A stretch of DNA of 26,249 nt from Martensiomyces pterosporus (taxonomy: Eukaryota; Kickxellomycota; Kickxellomycetes; Kickxellales; Kickxellaceae), in contig MU603983.1 in NCBI GenBank assembly GCA_025201845.1, positions 84,724 to 110,972 on the forward strand. Direction: 5' to 3'. Shown here one piece after another: positions 18,168 to 26,249 of the stretch. Both the position numbers and the translations under genes were made by a program. The notes under the pieces were generated by a model. It ran no database searches and was not told the DNA's origin. It saw nothing but the letters and a program-made list of their open reading frames with translations. Each line of letters begins with the position of its first letter. The stretch's first letter is position 1.

Positions 18168-20507
18168 CTATTGTCTGTCTTCGGATGGTGCCGGTCCTGG
18201 CGCTAAGGTCAGCTGCTCAGAGATATCTTTCTTTGCTGCTGCGAGTGGCGGCAGACCGTGCTGGCTGGTGCTGACAAGCGACGAGTCAATTGCCTCCAGG
18301 TTGCTCGTCACCTTGCGCATCGCTCTCATGCCCCTTACGAGCAATGCAATCGACGACAGTGCATTCGATGTGGCCTCATCAAAATCCCTCTTTGACCGGC
18401 TGATCAGATCAGCTACATTCTCCTTCTCCTTCCCGGTACCACTACCGCTCGTCGTCCCTGGCCCTACCCTCCCAAGGCCGCGCACAGTCGATTGTGAGTC
18501 GCCGTCATTCAGAGTCTTGATGAGAGGCGACCGGGTGGCCTGGGGGTCTACGGCGATGATGCGCCTCAGGGTAGCGAGGTCCTTGTCCTTGGTGATTGTA
18601 GCAACCTCGTCCTGCAGTTCAGCTATGATAGCCTCGACGCAGGTGAACCGGGTTTCGAGATTCGACACCCGCGACACCAGCCCTTCGATAGTCTCTGGGC
18701 CACCAGTGCCGCCTCTTACAGCAGAAGCCGGGTAGAAGTGGCTCTGCGTTTCCAAGTAGCTCCGCTGTGTGTGCTGGCCTTGCCCACTATGAGAAGCGTT
18801 GTTGGCTGCTTCTGCTTCTGCTTCTGCTTCTGCTTCTGCCTGGGAGAATCGTTTTGCTGCTGGGTTTCCTTGGGATATTGATTGGGCGATGGACGACGTG
18901 GGGTGCTGCGGTGATTGCGCATCGCCAAGCCATTCGGAGAACACAAGGTCTGCCATCGACGGGTCGTCACTTGCAATCGAGAGTCGGTTACTGGGGCCGT
19001 CAGCTGGCACAGGGAATGGCGCTGCTGCTGCTGCTGCTGCTGCCGCCGTAGTCGAGGCATCTTGTGATTCGCGTGGGCTCTCTTCTGACATCAGATCGCT
19101 TGTCATCGACAGGTGTTTGCGCACGGCGATATCGCTGACTTCCGACAGCGTCTTCCTGATCTTCCTTCCCCCAGGACCACTGCCCATCTGCTGCTGCTGA
19201 GGTAATGGCGGTAGCGGCATGGTGGGTGGTTCAGGGAACGCGGGTCCCGTGTACAGCTGAGCTGTGGCAAACGACGACGCACCCTGGCTGTTCATACTCA
19301 TCGAGCCCGTCGTGGACGGCGATGACGCAATTCCCAGACCCTCCGATGGCAGCATCGGTGGGCTACGGATAGGATTGAGCGAGCTCTTCATGTTGGTAGC
19401 ATTGGTGGATTTTGTCGAAGGTTGTCGCTGCACTGAGGGCGATGATATCTTCGAAACTATGCTCCCGTCATTGGCAATGGTCACTAGAACAGGCGACTGG
19501 GGTTCAGTGGTGTCCACATTTGCGCTGGGGTTGCTTGTGGTGTAACCGAGCACCTGGTACACTTGTGTGCTGTCCCCGCCGCTGCATTCGTTGGATGTGG
19601 TGCTGAGGCCGTTGGACCTGTCATTGCCTGCATCCACGTCGTATGGCTTGGTGTGTATTGCAGGGAGCACAGGCACAGGTGGACGATCTGCTGGCCCAAA
19701 GTCACTTAGTCTGAGACTAGCATTCACCGGTGCTCTGGCAGCCCCAGTGCCGCTGGTGTTGGATGGCGGCAAATTAGCCGCCGTGCTCTGTCCCCGCGAT
19801 GGGGTGCGGAGGATGGCTGTGGTCTGCATAGCTCCTGCAGGCGTAGCTTTAGTCTGGGTGGGCACGCCACCCATCCACAGAGGCCCGGGGCCTGGGGCCA
19901 TGCTAGGGTCTGCTGGCGTAGGCATCGGCATGGACATTGGCACAGGCATCGGCATGGCTGTCTGTGTGGTCCCGGCCGGCTCCTGTGGCCGGTCTTTCGC
20001 ACTAGCGTGCTTTCGATGGCTGCCATGCTTGCTGCCTGCTTCTTTTCGAGGCGATTTGGCTTTTTTCTTGCGTTTGGTACCAGCAGATGAGCCGTGGTTT
20101 CCGTGGCTGGCTGCCATGTGCAAGGAAGGCATGTGTTTTGGCTGCAAGTTCTCAAAAACACGGCTTGGGCGTATCGAGTCCAGGCTAAGCTTCTCCCTAG
20201 TCGACCTGTGTCCCCACACATCCGACGGTTCGGTGCGTTTGGCGTTGCGATGGGCCTTGGGGTGCTGCCGGGAGACATTCGCATGGCTCTTGTGCTTGGG
20301 CTTTTCTCCACGGACAATCACTTTGGGGCCGGTCTTGTCCCGCGCAGTCGACTTTCTGCGTATATGGCTGCGGTGCTCGCCGGGTGGCTGAGCACCAGCA
20401 TCGGCTGCTGCCGCTCCTTTGGCAACCCTCTTCAGCTTGCGAGCGCCGCTGCTGGGTGCTGCTTCAATTGGCGGTTCTGTATCAGGCACCGGATACTTCA
20501 GGGGCAT
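18168..20507 (-). CDS. Large disordered protein of unknown family with C-terminal coiled coil
   Basis: A single 779-codon frame with an ATG start. I do not recognise a family. The first 180 residues are strongly basic (RKLKRVAKG, HRSHIRRKST, GTKRKKKAKSPRKEAG) and resemble nuclear or nucleic-acid-contacting tails. Next comes a Met-Pro repeat (MPMPVPMSMPMPTP), then S/T/P-rich sequence with many SP and TP sites, a ten-Ala run and an Ala-Glu repeat (AEAEAEAEAEA). The segment at about 608-650 (GLVSRVSNLETRFTCVEAII, then AELQDEVATI) should form a coiled coil. A second helical stretch (DLISRSKRDFDEATSNALSS, then IALLVRGMRAMRK) follows. No membrane helix is visible. Its length, sustained frame and biased codon use argue that it is real. 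A nuclear scaffold or regulator is a guess from composition only. It runs tail-to-tail with the MFS gene, 281 bp apart. Confidence 0.8.
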   Translation of the reverse strand: MPLKYPVPDTEPPIEAAPSSGARKLKRVAKGAAAADAGAQPPGEHRSHIRRKSTARDKTGPKVIVRGEKPKHKSHANVSRQHPKAHRNAKRTEPSDVWGHRSTREKLSLDSIRPSRVFENLQPKHMPSLHMAASHGNHGSSAGTKRKKKAKSPRKEAGSKHGSHRKHASAKDRPQEPAGTTQTAMPMPVPMSMPMPTPADPSMAPGPGPLWMGGVPTQTKATPAGAMQTTAILRTPSRGQSTAANLPPSNTSGTGAARAPVNASLRLSDFGPADRPPVPVLPAIHTKPYDVDAGNDRSNGLSTTSNECSGGDSTQVYQVLGYTTSNPSANVDTTEPQSPVLVTIANDGSIVSKISSPSVQRQPSTKSTNATNMKSSLNPIRSPPMLPSEGLGIASSPSTTGSMSMNSQGASSFATAQLYTGPAFPEPPTMPLPPLPQQQQMGSGPGGRKIRKTLSEVSDIAVRKHLSMTSDLMSEESPRESQDASTTAAAAAAAAAPFPVPADGPSNRLSIASDDPSMADLVFSEWLGDAQSPQHPTSSIAQSISQGNPAAKRFSQAEAEAEAEAEAANNASHSGQGQHTQRSYLETQSHFYPASAVRGGTGGPETIEGLVSRVSNLETRFTCVEAIIAELQDEVATITKDKDLATLRRIIAVDPQATRSPLIKTLNDGDSQSTVRGLGRVGPGTTSGSGTGKEKENVADLISRSKRDFDEATSNALSSIALLVRGMRAMRKVTSNLEAIDSSLVSTSQHGLPPLAAAKKDISEQLTLAPGPAPSEDRQ
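18805..18840 (-). repeat. Hexanucleotide GCTTCT repeat encoding Ala-Glu
   Basis: About five GCTTCT units on the plus strand encode the AEAEAEAEAEA run of the 779-residue protein. A separate GCT tract at 19020-19043 encodes its poly-Ala run. Both are candidate length-variable repeats within coding sequence. Confidence 0.85.
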
Positions 20508-21275
20508 TATCTCCTAATTGGAAAAGGAGGGAGCACGCAGCTGGCGCTTTGGTGCGCAAACAATGAAATCGGAGAAGTGAAGGTAAAAATAGAAACAGAT
20601 ACGAAGGATAAAAGCAGCGCCTTCCGAAACCACCAAATGTGAAGGGCGCAAGAGGGCAAAATAAAAAGGCAGCTACAGTTGCCAGGATTACACTGTATAT
20701 AAATAGCCAGAAAAGGGAAAGAAAAGGAGTGCGCCAAGCAGAGGGCTGCTCAGCTTCGTTGGATATACACCGCTGCGACAAGCAAAAGGATCTTGTCCCC
20801 AAGCACCAAGAGGCTCAACCCGCGTTGCCGGGAGCCCTGCAGAGAACAGCAGGCGTCTGAAAAGTGGAGAGGGAAGGGGGTGCATCCGCTGCCGGTAACT
20901 GGGCACCGCGCCGTTACGGACTGCACAGGCAGCATGCTGTCTGGGCGGGAATGGGCAGCGAGCAAACCACGCACTGCAAAAAAAAACAAGCTTTCTTGCC
21001 CAATCCGATGGGAGGAGAGAGCATTGGCGAGTGTCTGCATTTCGCCGTCCTATTACGTGCCTCTATTATCGGTGGCGCCAAGAATCTAGAATAGGGCTGT
21101 GCATGCAGAGTTGGGTGCTGCTGTTGCGGTATCCCCTCGCTGCCCAATCAATCAGCGGTCAATAGCACAGCAGCGGTATAGAGGGGCTCTGTAGATACTT
21201 TAACAAAGAGAACAATGAAATTGCACTAAAGACATGGTAGCCGTAGGAGAGGGAGCAGGAACACAACGAGGAAAG
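20508..21275. other. Interval between the 779-residue gene and SRP9
   Basis: This stretch is the upstream region of the minus-strand 779-residue gene and the 3' flank of SRP9. It contains a plus-oriented TATA motif (TATATAAATA, 20696-20705), 190 bp upstream of the 779-residue start. No coding frame here is convincing on either strand. Confidence 0.45.
20696..20705 (+). promoter_or_regulatory. TATA-like element
   Basis: TATATAAATA fits TATAWAWR on the plus strand, but the nearest known gene reads the other way. It could still serve the minus-strand 779-residue gene, since TATA boxes are near-palindromic, or mark an unannotated plus-strand transcript. Confidence 0.3.
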
Positions 21276-21653
21276 CTAGTTTCCGCGCTTTTTCCCTCGA
21301 GTCCTCTTCTTGCTGTGGCCAGCCGTGGCCTGCTCGCCGGTCTTTGTCGCCTTCTTAGTAGCTGCAGGATCCTCCTTCCGGGTAGACGCAGGGAGGATTG
21401 GTGACAGCTCCTTGACTGCAGTCGCCCTGTGCGATGCTGTCTGAGCCAGTATCCGATGCAGATGCGCCATCTTTCTGATGTCCTCGAGCTTTTCAGTGCG
21501 CAGCTGCACGCATGTCGAATCGTCGGTCACTTTGAGGACTAGCTCTGCATCGCAGTTGCGGTACTTCACCGTGTACCGGGCTCTGCTGGCAGCACTGGCA
21601 TAGAGGTCGGTTGCCGCCTTCTCAAATGTCTCCCAGCTATCGTAAAACACCAT
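21276..21653 (-). CDS. SRP9: Signal recognition particle subunit SRP9
   Basis: SRP9 pairs with SRP14 on the Alu domain of SRP RNA and slows translation while ribosomes dock at the ER. The core is SWETFEKAATDLYASAASRA, then RYTVKYRNCDAELVLKVTDD and STCVQLRTEKLEDIRKMAHL, which follows the animal SRP9 pattern of helix, strands and helix and keeps the KVTDD turn. From ATG 21653 the protein has 125 residues. The extra 40 form a basic tail ending KKRTRGKKRGN, longer than the animal protein, which may add RNA contact. An in-frame ATG at 21749 would add 32 residues with a hydrophobic stretch. I prefer 21653 because the conserved domain begins there, and because the inverted CCAAT motif at 21748-21752 sits on the upstream ATG. 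Confidence 0.88.
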   Translation of the reverse strand: MVFYDSWETFEKAATDLYASAASRARYTVKYRNCDAELVLKVTDDSTCVQLRTEKLEDIRKMAHLHRILAQTASHRATAVKELSPILPASTRKEDPAATKKATKTGEQATAGHSKKRTRGKKRGN

Positions 21654-21962
21654 CCTCGTCTGGTTTGGCTTCGAAGAAAAATGGGGAATGCAGGAGAAGA
21701 ATACAAGGGGAACAGTGACTAGGAGGGCTTTTTGGTGCGTGTGCGTCATTGGCTGCCCTAAAGTGCACTGACGCTACAAGGTGCTCAACCCAGCCGGTAC
21801 TATGGGAAGCACACGCAATCGGCGATTACGCAACCCTTTTCGCCACTCTTCCTCCTGGTGATGCTCAGCCCCCACTCCCTCCTCCCTCTGCTCTGGCCTC
21901 GATACCAGCGTTGCTACTAATACATTCTTGGCCTCTGAATTCACACACAGCCTTCACTCGAA
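21654..21962. promoter_or_regulatory. Divergent promoter between SRP9 and the chaperone-like gene
   Basis: Two genes read outward from these 309 bases. An inverted CCAAT box (ATTGG, 21748-21752) lies about 95 bp from the preferred SRP9 start. The plus-strand side is C/T-rich before ATG 21963. No TATA motif is evident. Confidence 0.4.
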
Positions 21963-22751
21963 ATGCAGCTGAGCGTACCCCCATTCAAGTTTGGAAGCAC
22001 CGTGGTGCTGGCTTACCCCGACACCACAAGGCTTGCGGGCTACCGTGCAGCACTTGGGCTCTGGGGATCCCTGGCAGGAAACACGGGCGGCAGCGAGATA
22101 GTCAGAGGCAGCTTCAACACAACCCCCGAGGAAATAGTGCAGCCCGGCGTGTCGGCACTGAGCACAGAATCTGACAAGGAGGCCACAGAAGTGCCCGTAG
22201 TATTTGGTACAGCGGCCGCTGCCTCCGATCTGACATTCTGCTTTGTCAGCGGCCTGCCCAGCCAGGAGCTTATCCCCTCCCTCGTAGGCGAGCTGGTGGA
22301 CCTGTTTGAGGCAAACGGTGTTTCGCGCGTTGTCGCACCTGCTGCCGTCAACTTGAGCAACATCCGGGATAGCGACAGGCTGTGGGTGCACGTGTCGACA
22401 TCGCCAAAGGGTGGAGTTCAAACAGCTCTGCCAGGTGGTGCCCAGACTAACGACGCATTCCTCTCTGCGCTGGACAACATTGCGAGTGTGTCGGGAATCA
22501 GCGAGGCTAGTTTGCTGGTTCACGGCGATAAGCGGCCAAGTGGTAGCGGGTACAGGCAGAATGTTGTATTTGGCAGCGAGTATGTGGATGAGAGCGATAG
22601 TAGGGTCGTTTGGGCGCTCGCCGAGTCGCTGGCTACCGCCGTTGGAATCAAAGATGCGATTGAGCAGCAGCAGCAGCAGCAGCAGGTCGAGGCGACTCGT
22701 ATTCGTATCGATGCGGAGCTGGCTACCAGGAGCCTTGCTACGTTCAGCTAA
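21963..22751 (+). CDS. Proteasome assembly chaperone 1-like protein (tentative)
   Basis: A single-exon 262-residue protein with no signal peptide or membrane helix. Alternating strands and helices are visible: TVVLAYPD, a segment with FCFVSGLPSQELIPSLVGEL, then ELVDLFEANGVSRVVAPAAV and NLSNIRDSDRLWVHV, later TNDAFLSALDNI, SEASLLVHGDKRP and GSGYRQNVVFGSEYVDESDS. That Rossmann-like order, together with the length and the placement of the FLSAL helix, recalls PSMG1/Pba1, half of the heterodimer that assembles the 20S alpha ring. Similarity is too weak to be sure by eye. A Q-run (seven CAG codons, 22664-22687) near the C-terminus is unusual for the family. If the call is wrong, treat it as a conserved hypothetical gene. 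Confidence 0.5.
   Translation: MQLSVPPFKFGSTVVLAYPDTTRLAGYRAALGLWGSLAGNTGGSEIVRGSFNTTPEEIVQPGVSALSTESDKEATEVPVVFGTAAAASDLTFCFVSGLPSQELIPSLVGELVDLFEANGVSRVVAPAAVNLSNIRDSDRLWVHVSTSPKGGVQTALPGGAQTNDAFLSALDNIASVSGISEASLLVHGDKRPSGSGYRQNVVFGSEYVDESDSRVVWALAESLATAVGIKDAIEQQQQQQQVEATRIRIDAELATRSLATFS
22664..22687 (+). repeat. CAG tract (poly-Gln) in the chaperone-like gene
   Basis: A run of consecutive CAG codons encodes the Gln stretch before VEATRIRIDAELATRS at the C-terminus. It is pure in codon use, hence a slippage-prone microsatellite. Confidence 0.85.
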
Positions 22752-23381
22752 ACCGCCGATTCAGCGGCCCAAGCACCAGAAACAGGATATGTCCATATTT
22801 TAGTAGCAGGGTTGTAGGGCTTTTTCGTACATGAGAATATATCCACGGGAAAGCAAGGAAGAGCGCTGCTTTACTGCTATGCGCAAACATTGCAGTTACG
22901 CTAGCCATTTCTGCCGTTGGTTTTCGTTGTTGTGTGTATGTGTGGAGGGCTGCTGTTGCTAGAAGTGACGCTGCTTTTTCTGGTCTGCGAAACTGCCAAC
23001 AGCCGTCTTGTATCGTGAGGGTAGTGCGAGCAGGTCCAGGCCTGCACAATGCCCAAGCGGCAAGTGCCAGGACGGACCACAGGCTGCTGGACGTGGGCCG
23101 CTGGGGAAGGGGAGTGTTGACCACCACATGCCACCATGTGATGCAGGCCGACATTTCCTGCTACTGCGTCTTCGTGGGGTGGAGCCCGCACTATCCTCAC
23201 CCACCGCTTGCCTGCGTTTTGTCCCTCGTCCTCCCCTCCGTGCTGTCTGGCGCCACAAGCACACGCTCGTTTTGCTGTTTTCCCTTTCTTGGCTGCTTCC
23301 GCCAACACACCAGCACCTCTTCTTTCCTGCTCCGCTTTCTCTTCCGCTATATTTTCCACGCTGCAGTCTACTATATAAAGC
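22752..23381. other. Interval upstream of the EHD gene
   Basis: The interval is 630 bp between two plus-strand genes. It begins with a likely 3' UTR and becomes C/T-rich toward the EHD start. TATATAAAG at 23372-23380 ends one base before the EHD ATG, too close to act as a TATA box for that start. No coding frame is supported on either strand. Confidence 0.45.
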
Positions 23382-25166
23382 ATGAGTATTTCAAGCAAAG
23401 GCAAGGGGTCAGCGCCTGCCTCTTCTGCCAGCCCAGGAGTCAAAGTGGGCGCCGACGGCCTGACTGACGAGGAGCGGCTGTACCAGCAGACAGTTGTGGA
23501 GCTGCAGAAAACGTACGCAAAGAAGATCAAGCCCTTGGAGCAGTCGTACTGCTTCGAGGGGTTCCACTCGGCGCCGCTCACAGCACAGGACATCGGGTCC
23601 AAGCCCATGGTGCTTTTGCTTGGCCAGTACTCGACGGGCAAGACGACATTCGTGGAATACCTTCTGGGCGAGTCCTACCCCGGCGCACACGTCGGTATTG
23701 AGCCAACAACAGACCGGTTCGTGGCCATCATGAATGGGCCCGAGCCCAAGGTCATCCCAGGCCACGCGGCGGCGGTTTCAGGCGACCTGCCCTTCTCGGG
23801 ACTGACCAAGTTTGGGACCAAGTTCCTCTCTCGCTTCCAAGTCTCGCAGCTCAACAATCCCCTTTTGTCGAACCTGACGCTGATCGATACGCCGGGCATC
23901 CTCTCCGGATCAAAGCAGATCCAGCGCGGGTACGACTTTATCTCGGTTATCAACTGGTTCGCTGAGCGGTCCGATCTCATTCTCCTTTTGTTTGACAGCT
24001 ACAAGCTGGATATCTCGGATGAGTTCAAGGCGGCCATACAGTCGCTGCATGGGCACGAGGACAAGGTGCGTGTTGTGCTCAACAAGTGCGACCAGGTCAG
24101 CCAGCAGCAGCTGATGCGCGTGTATGGAGCCCTGATGTGGTCGCTCGGGAAGGTCATACCCACGCCAGAGGTCAACAGGGTATATTTGGGCTCGTTCTGG
24201 CCAAAGTACAAACCCGCAATGGGCAACATATACGAGGAGAACCTGGAGCTCCTGGCCAGTGAGCAGAAGGATCTGCTGCGCGACTTGCGGAGCATCCCCA
24301 AGAACGCAGCTTTGCGACGTGTCAACGAGATAGTCAAACGAGCAAGACAAGCACGCGTCCATGCGCATATCATCGGGCACTTGCGTAGCGAGTTGCCGGC
24401 GATGTTTGGCAAGAACAAGAAGGCCAAGGCCATGCTGGATGACTTGCCCACAGAATTCCGCAAAATCCAGGTCAAGTACAACCTGCCGCCTGGCGACTTC
24501 CCCAACCCAGAGGCGTTCAAGCGCGATCTCGAGGCATTCAAGATCGCGGATTTCAACAAGCTCAACCAGAAGCTCATCTCAAACACCGATGAGGCTCTGT
24601 CGGCAGACTTTCCCAAGCTGATGCAAAAGTTCCCCACCGATGCCAGGCGGTCTATTGATATCGGCCGCCCAGGCTCTGACAGCCCTGCTTCGGCTGCTGA
24701 GTCTGGCAACGGCAAATACAGCACCAGTGCGAGGGCTAGCGAGCAGCCAAGTGGCAAGGGGTCGTTTGCATCGCTGAGACAGCCGGCCCAGCAACTGCCA
24801 TACCCGCCGCCGTACTCGGCATTCTCGTCGGGCGGCGCATCCGGCAGCAAGAACCCGTTTGGCGACGAATCGGAGGAAAGCCCGGCCTCTCTGCGCTATA
24901 TGAGCAGGTTCGTTTCGGAGTGCGACCCCAAGAGCAAGATGCTTTCTGGTGCTCGTGCCAGCGAGATCCTGGCTGAGTCGGGGCTGCCGCGCGACCTGCT
25001 AAGGAAAGTGTGGGCAGCAGCTGACTGGGATTCGACAGGCGAGCTTGACCAGGTGCAGTTCGAAGTTGCCATGCGGCTGTGCGATCGTCTGAAGAACAAA
25101 GAGCCGACCGAAAAAGCCAGGGAGCAGGTTTTGACAGAGCTTGGGCTGCTGAACCGCTTCCATTGA
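23382..25166 (+). CDS. EHD1: EHD-family membrane-remodelling ATPase with C-terminal EH domain
   Basis: EHD proteins are dynamin-like ATPases that oligomerise on endosomal membranes and act in endocytic recycling. The 594-residue frame has no introns. After a short S/G-rich leader comes the EHD N-terminal helix (TDEERLYQQTVVELQKTYAK). The G domain has P-loop GQYSTGKT (81-88), EPTTDRF (108-113), DTPG (169-172) and NKCD (234-237). A helical region then holds HAHIIGHLRSELPAMFGKNK. The linker carries an NPF motif (SKNPFGDE), the class of ligand that EH domains bind. The EH domain covers about 500-594 and ends GLLNRFH. Its EF-hand loop reads DWDSTGELDQVQF, with Thr at position 5 and Gln at position 12 where animal EHDs have Asp and Glu. 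The length slightly exceeds the 534-546 residues of animal EHDs because of the linker. Confidence 0.93.
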   Translation: MSISSKGKGSAPASSASPGVKVGADGLTDEERLYQQTVVELQKTYAKKIKPLEQSYCFEGFHSAPLTAQDIGSKPMVLLLGQYSTGKTTFVEYLLGESYPGAHVGIEPTTDRFVAIMNGPEPKVIPGHAAAVSGDLPFSGLTKFGTKFLSRFQVSQLNNPLLSNLTLIDTPGILSGSKQIQRGYDFISVINWFAERSDLILLLFDSYKLDISDEFKAAIQSLHGHEDKVRVVLNKCDQVSQQQLMRVYGALMWSLGKVIPTPEVNRVYLGSFWPKYKPAMGNIYEENLELLASEQKDLLRDLRSIPKNAALRRVNEIVKRARQARVHAHIIGHLRSELPAMFGKNKKAKAMLDDLPTEFRKIQVKYNLPPGDFPNPEAFKRDLEAFKIADFNKLNQKLISNTDEALSADFPKLMQKFPTDARRSIDIGRPGSDSPASAAESGNGKYSTSARASEQPSGKGSFASLRQPAQQLPYPPPYSAFSSGGASGSKNPFGDESEESPASLRYMSRFVSECDPKSKMLSGARASEILAESGLPRDLLRKVWAAADWDSTGELDQVQFEVAMRLCDRLKNKEPTEKAREQVLTELGLLNRFH

Positions 25167-25180
25167 ATGTGCTTGGCATG

Positions 25181-25188
25181 TGACGTCA
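25181..25188. promoter_or_regulatory. CRE palindrome (bZIP/ATF-CREB-type site)
   Basis: TGACGTCA is the full palindromic cAMP-response element. It sits 14 bp after the EHD stop codon and 950 bp upstream of the next plus-strand start. Function is not shown by sequence alone. Confidence 0.35.
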
Positions 25189-25926
25189 CAACATGCGCTT
25201 GTTCCATCATGTTTATATCGATTTCCATTTTCCAGTTCAAGCAATACATAACAGTGGGAGAACGGCCGTATCAGTTGTTGGCGGCGTTTGCACCTGGCCG
25301 GCATGCATGTGCGGGCGCTCTCCCCCGATCTGCGGCATACCAGTTTCAAGGCGGGCTTGGCACACACACCGCCTTCTGCATACTGCATGGTGGTGTGAGA
25401 GGCAGCAACAGGAGTGGACAGAAAACATCGAGCGCTCTTGAACTCCGACTGCCAGCGGCGCTGAGTGGTGGGGAATGGAATGGCAGCGTCTTCTCTCTGA
25501 CATCCCGCACTTGACCAACGTGCACAGGGAGGTGGTGGCCAGGCTGCATGAAATTGAACTCAGCCCTTGTGTCACAGCAGCCCTGCCTCTCCTCACGCAA
25601 ACAGGCATCCACAGGTGGGATGGAGCGTCAATGCAAGGCGCAAGCCCAATAGGTCACCCGCCAGCGATGCAGAGAGAACAGCCAGTGGTGATGGGCAGCT
25701 TACATCCATCCCTAATCTGAAGAACGGCACAATGCGTGAAATATGGCAATGGATGCAGCATGCAGGCAATGCGTGCAATAAACGCAGGCAAGGTGGACGA
25801 GGGGAAAGAGCCAGTGTGGGCCACAGAGCGCGGGGGAAGGGGTGGCAGCTGGTAGCATGTGGAGTGCGCAGAGCACCGGTAATAGCAGCTGTGCAAGAGT
25901 CGCAGCGGCAAACACAGCGGCTGCAG

Positions 25927-25935
25927 TATATAAAG
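25927..25935 (+). promoter_or_regulatory. TATA box of the right-edge gene
   Basis: TATATAAAG fits the TATA consensus on the plus strand, 202 bp upstream of ATG 26137, with a C/T-rich stretch in between that fits a leader. A 17-codon upstream frame opens with ATG at 25958 and stops before the main start, so a small uORF is possible. Confidence 0.45.
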
Positions 25936-26136
25936 AAGAGGGACCACGCGCGGCATACATGTCGCGCACAACCTCCTTTGCCTTTGTCGCAGTGCACACA
26001 TCCTTCCCTTAACCCTTCTATCCTAGCAACAGGAGCCGCACCACTTTTATCCAAGCGTATCTAGCTGTCCTCTTGACCAGCTCGAGCACCTCTGTCTGGC
26101 ACAGCGAAGCATTCACGCAGCTCATATCTCGCGCCC

Positions 26137-26249
26137 ATGTCTGAAAGCATCGGAGATCTCATCCCTGGCCTGCGCCAGCTCGGCCTTCGCCGCCGTAGCT
26201 CGCTCTCCACCAACGAACTGACGTACGGCACTGGCTACACTCAGTGCTC
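26137..26249 (+). CDS. 5' end of a gene cut by the window edge
   Basis: The frame opens at ATG 26137 and stays open through the last base, giving at least 37 codons that begin MSESIGDLIPGLRQLGLRRR. The frame is also open upstream to a TGA near 26078 without another ATG. A TATA box and C/T-rich leader upstream favour a real start. The fragment is too short to assign a family; the Arg/Ser-rich beginning (LRRRSSLS) could be a targeting peptide or a phosphorylated tail. Confidence 0.45.
   Translation, partial: MSESIGDLIPGLRQLGLRRRSSLSTNELTYGTGYTQC

Larger units (their letters stand above)
25167..26136. other. Intergenic region between EHD and the right-edge gene
   Basis: This is 970 bp with a CRE site just past the EHD stop and a TATA box about 200 bp before the next gene. 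Frames on both strands (up to 165 codons) are arginine- or cysteine-rich, overlap one another and show no domain character. The C/T-rich leader near 25970-26060 fits a 5' UTR. Confidence 0.45.

Noticed and set aside
18805..18840. Regularly repeated unit as a possible CRISPR or satellite array
   Set aside because: It is a short hexanucleotide microsatellite in frame inside a gene, with no spacers.
21654..21749. N-terminal extension of SRP9 from ATG 21749
   Set aside because: The added 32 residues are hydrophobic and unlike the family, and the domain begins at the later ATG. Not excluded, only less likely.
23372..23380. TATA box for the EHD gene
   Set aside because: It ends one base before the start codon, so initiation from it would miss the ATG. 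The next in-frame Met lies just before the P-loop and would remove the EHD N-terminal helix.
1..26249. tRNA, rRNA, snRNA and transposable elements
   Set aside because: Looked for T-loop motifs, U6/7SL-like sequence, reverse transcriptase or transposase motifs and terminal repeats; found none. A short or diverged RNA gene could be missed by eye.

Overview
This 26 kb window looks like nuclear DNA of a fungus. It has spliced protein genes with GT-AG introns and one GC-AG intron, an SRF-type MADS-box factor, an SRP9 subunit, a monocarboxylate-like MFS carrier of the MFSD1 type, and an EHD (C-terminal EH domain) ATPase. Keeping an EHD protein and a metazoan-like SRP9, together with glutamine- and alanine-rich low-complexity coding, suggests an early-diverging fungus (for example Kickxellomycotina). 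That placement is inference, not something the sequence proves.

Layout, left to right. A ten-exon class II aspartyl-tRNA synthetase of bacterial/mitochondrial type lies on the minus strand (469-4306). Upstream of it, 4.3-5.9 kb holds no secure gene, but it has a possible small spliced coiled-coil gene (minus) and a perfect CArG box. The MADS-box regulator follows (minus, 5952-7562), with 5.4 kb upstream of it that contains a strong G-quadruplex-type tract, a 23-bp tandem duplication and a stretch that looks like a decayed gene. A two-exon terminal nucleotidyltransferase (minus, 12938-14561) is divergent from a three-exon MFS carrier (plus, 15345-17886). A 779-residue disordered protein of unknown family (minus, 18168-20507) is followed by SRP9 (minus, 21276-21653). 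SRP9 is divergent from a small protein resembling proteasome assembly chaperones (plus, 21963-22751). Then come an EHD ATPase (plus, 23382-25166) and the first codons of a gene that runs off the right edge (plus, 26137-26249).

The genes are an ordinary chromosomal mixture: mitochondrial translation, transcription, RNA tailing, vacuolar/lysosomal transport, ER targeting, proteasome assembly and endocytic recycling. I see no operon-like logic, mobile element, CRISPR, rRNA or tRNA. The best candidates for something new are a LOTUS/OST-HTH-like domain in front of the nucleotidyltransferase, the decayed coding patch at about 12.0-12.7 kb, the unassigned small spliced gene at 5.0-5.5 kb, and the uniform use of TAG as the 3' splice site in all 12 introns I could reconstruct.
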